64,000 nt of DNA from Tepidamorphaceae bacterium (GTDB lineage Bacteria; Pseudomonadota; Alphaproteobacteria; Rhizobiales; Tepidamorphaceae), in the NCBI GenBank assembly GCA_028279445.1, contig JANQNT010000023.1, positions 310,001 to 374,000 on the forward strand, written 5' to 3'. A program made the position numbers and the translations under genes. Positions 63,308 to 64,000 of the stretch are shown here, one piece after another (the first letter of the stretch is position 1; every line of letters starts with the position of its first letter). The notes beneath the pieces were generated by a model. The model worked only from the letters and a program-made list of their open reading frames with translations. It did no database searches and was not told where the DNA came from.

Positions 63308-64000
63308 ATGCGTACCGAAGCCCCGCCCCTTATCCGCCTTCAGGATTACACGCCGCCGGCCTATCTGATCGATACGGTCGCACTCAACGTCCGCCTTGCC
63401 TCGACCGCGACCCGTGTCGAGGCGGTTCTTCAGGTGCGTCCCAATCCAGACGTTGCCGCACCACATGGCGCACTGAAGCTCGATGGCGAGGCATTGCAGC
63501 TTGAGGGACTGGAACTCAACGGCCTGCCCCTGGAGCATGGCGACTTCGCCGTGGACGAGGACGGGCTGACCCTGAACGACCCGCCGCAGGCTGCGTTCAG
63601 CCTGAAGACGATCGTGTGCATCAACCCCTCCGCCAACACCAAGCTGATGGGCCTGTATCGCTCAAATGGCGTCTACACGACCCAGTGCGAGGCGGAAGGG
63701 TTCCGGCGCATCACCTATTTCCTGGACCGTCCGGACGTGCTGTCGGTGTTCACCACACGCATCGAGGCGCGTGAGTCCGACGCGCCCGTGCTGCTTGGCA
63801 ACGGCAACCCCGTCGACGCCGGCAAGGTCCCCGGCACCGACCGCCACTACGCCGTCTGGCACGATCCCCATCCCAAGCCGTCCTACCTGTTCGCGCTGGT
63901 GGGCGGCGAGCTTGGCCTGGTGCAGGACAGCTTCACGACGATGTCGGGCCGCAAGGTCGATCTGCGGGTCTATGTGGAGCCCGCCAAGGTTGACCAGGCC
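63308..64000 (+). CDS. pepN: aminopeptidase N, N-terminal part
   Basis: This is the first 231 codons of a gluzincin aminopeptidase cut by the window edge. The block CEAEGFRRITYFLDRPDVL is typical for PepN of the proteobacterial type, and the opening RLQDYTPPAYLIDTVAL is its usual start. The zinc-binding HEXXH and GAMEN motifs lie beyond the edge. ATG 63308 is the start. It would cut N-terminal residues from cytoplasmic peptides. Confidence 0.9.
   Translation, partial: MRTEAPPLIRLQDYTPPAYLIDTVALNVRLASTATRVEAVLQVRPNPDVAAPHGALKLDGEALQLEGLELNGLPLEHGDFAVDEDGLTLNDPPQAAFSLKTIVCINPSANTKLMGLYRSNGVYTTQCEAEGFRRITYFLDRPDVLSVFTTRIEARESDAPVLLGNGNPVDAGKVPGTDRHYAVWHDPHPKPSYLFALVGGELGLVQDSFTTMSGRKVDLRVYVEPAKVDQA

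Noticed and set aside
1-64000. CRISPR arrays, tRNA, rRNA, prophage or intact insertion sequences.
   Set aside because: No regularly spaced repeats, no tRNA T-arm with an acceptor stem, no rRNA signatures and no phage structural genes were recognised. Only one transposase remnant was seen.

Overview
The window looks like chromosomal DNA of a GC-rich alphaproteobacterium, most likely a marine or halotolerant member of the Hyphomicrobiales or a neighbouring order. The evidence is an aap-type amino-acid importer, a complete fixNOQP-fixGHIS set with an FnrN-type regulator, an NAD-linked two-subunit formate dehydrogenase, dispersed palindromes of a kind common in rhizobial genomes, and a double sodium economy (Na+-NQR next to an Mrp antiporter). 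No rRNA, tRNA, CRISPR array or intact insertion sequence was seen. The genus cannot be fixed from the sequence alone.

Layout. 1-8.1 kb is an accessory catabolic segment. It holds the end of a sugar-type ABC importer, a beta-hydroxyacid dehydrogenase and an aldehyde dehydrogenase, a transposase remnant, a dual-specificity-like phosphatase, and an amino-acid importer (aapJ, aapM, aapQ without an aapP ATPase) with a divergent GntR regulator and GTATAC-core palindromes. 8.2-19.9 kb is a self-contained system: a sigma-54 promoter with paired upstream repeats and an FNR box, a short leader ORF, an AMP-ligase homologue with a degenerate P-loop, a full branched-chain-type ABC importer, a sigma-54 activator, a membrane histidine kinase and a carboxymuconolactone-decarboxylase-like protein. 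20-26.5 kb carries a diguanylate cyclase, formate dehydrogenase (fdsA and a fused fdsB), a CBS protein and a small membrane protein. 26.6-34 kb is the Na+-NQR module (nqrM, apbE, nqrABCDEF), and 34-40 kb the mnhABCDEFG antiporter operon facing it.

40.2-45.4 kb is a small catabolic group (flavin monooxygenase, Rid protein, DUF1028, M20 deacylase) followed by two unrecognised genes. 45.5-50.6 kb has an NDP-forming acyl-CoA synthetase fused to a GNAT acetyltransferase behind an FNR-like box, then a DadA-type amino-acid dehydrogenase preceded by a tandem glycine riboswitch, with a divergent Lrp/AsnC regulator. 50.8-61.9 kb is the microaerobic block: ccoS, ccoI, ccoH, ccoG, ccoP, ccoQ, ccoO, ccoN, a hemerythrin-like protein, hemN and fnrN, with FNR boxes at both divergent or operon-head promoters. 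The window ends with a DapA-superfamily protein lacking the usual tyrosine and the start of pepN.

How it fits together. Formate dehydrogenase supplies NADH, Na+-NQR converts NADH oxidation into a sodium gradient, Mrp exchanges Na+ for H+, and cbb3 oxidase ends the chain at low oxygen under FnrN control. The least explained part is the sigma-54-controlled transporter/ligase system at 8.2-19.9 kb, which may integrate a sensed ligand (kinase and activator) with oxygen status (FNR box beside the -24/-12 element). These roles are inferred from family membership and gene order; nothing was searched against a database.
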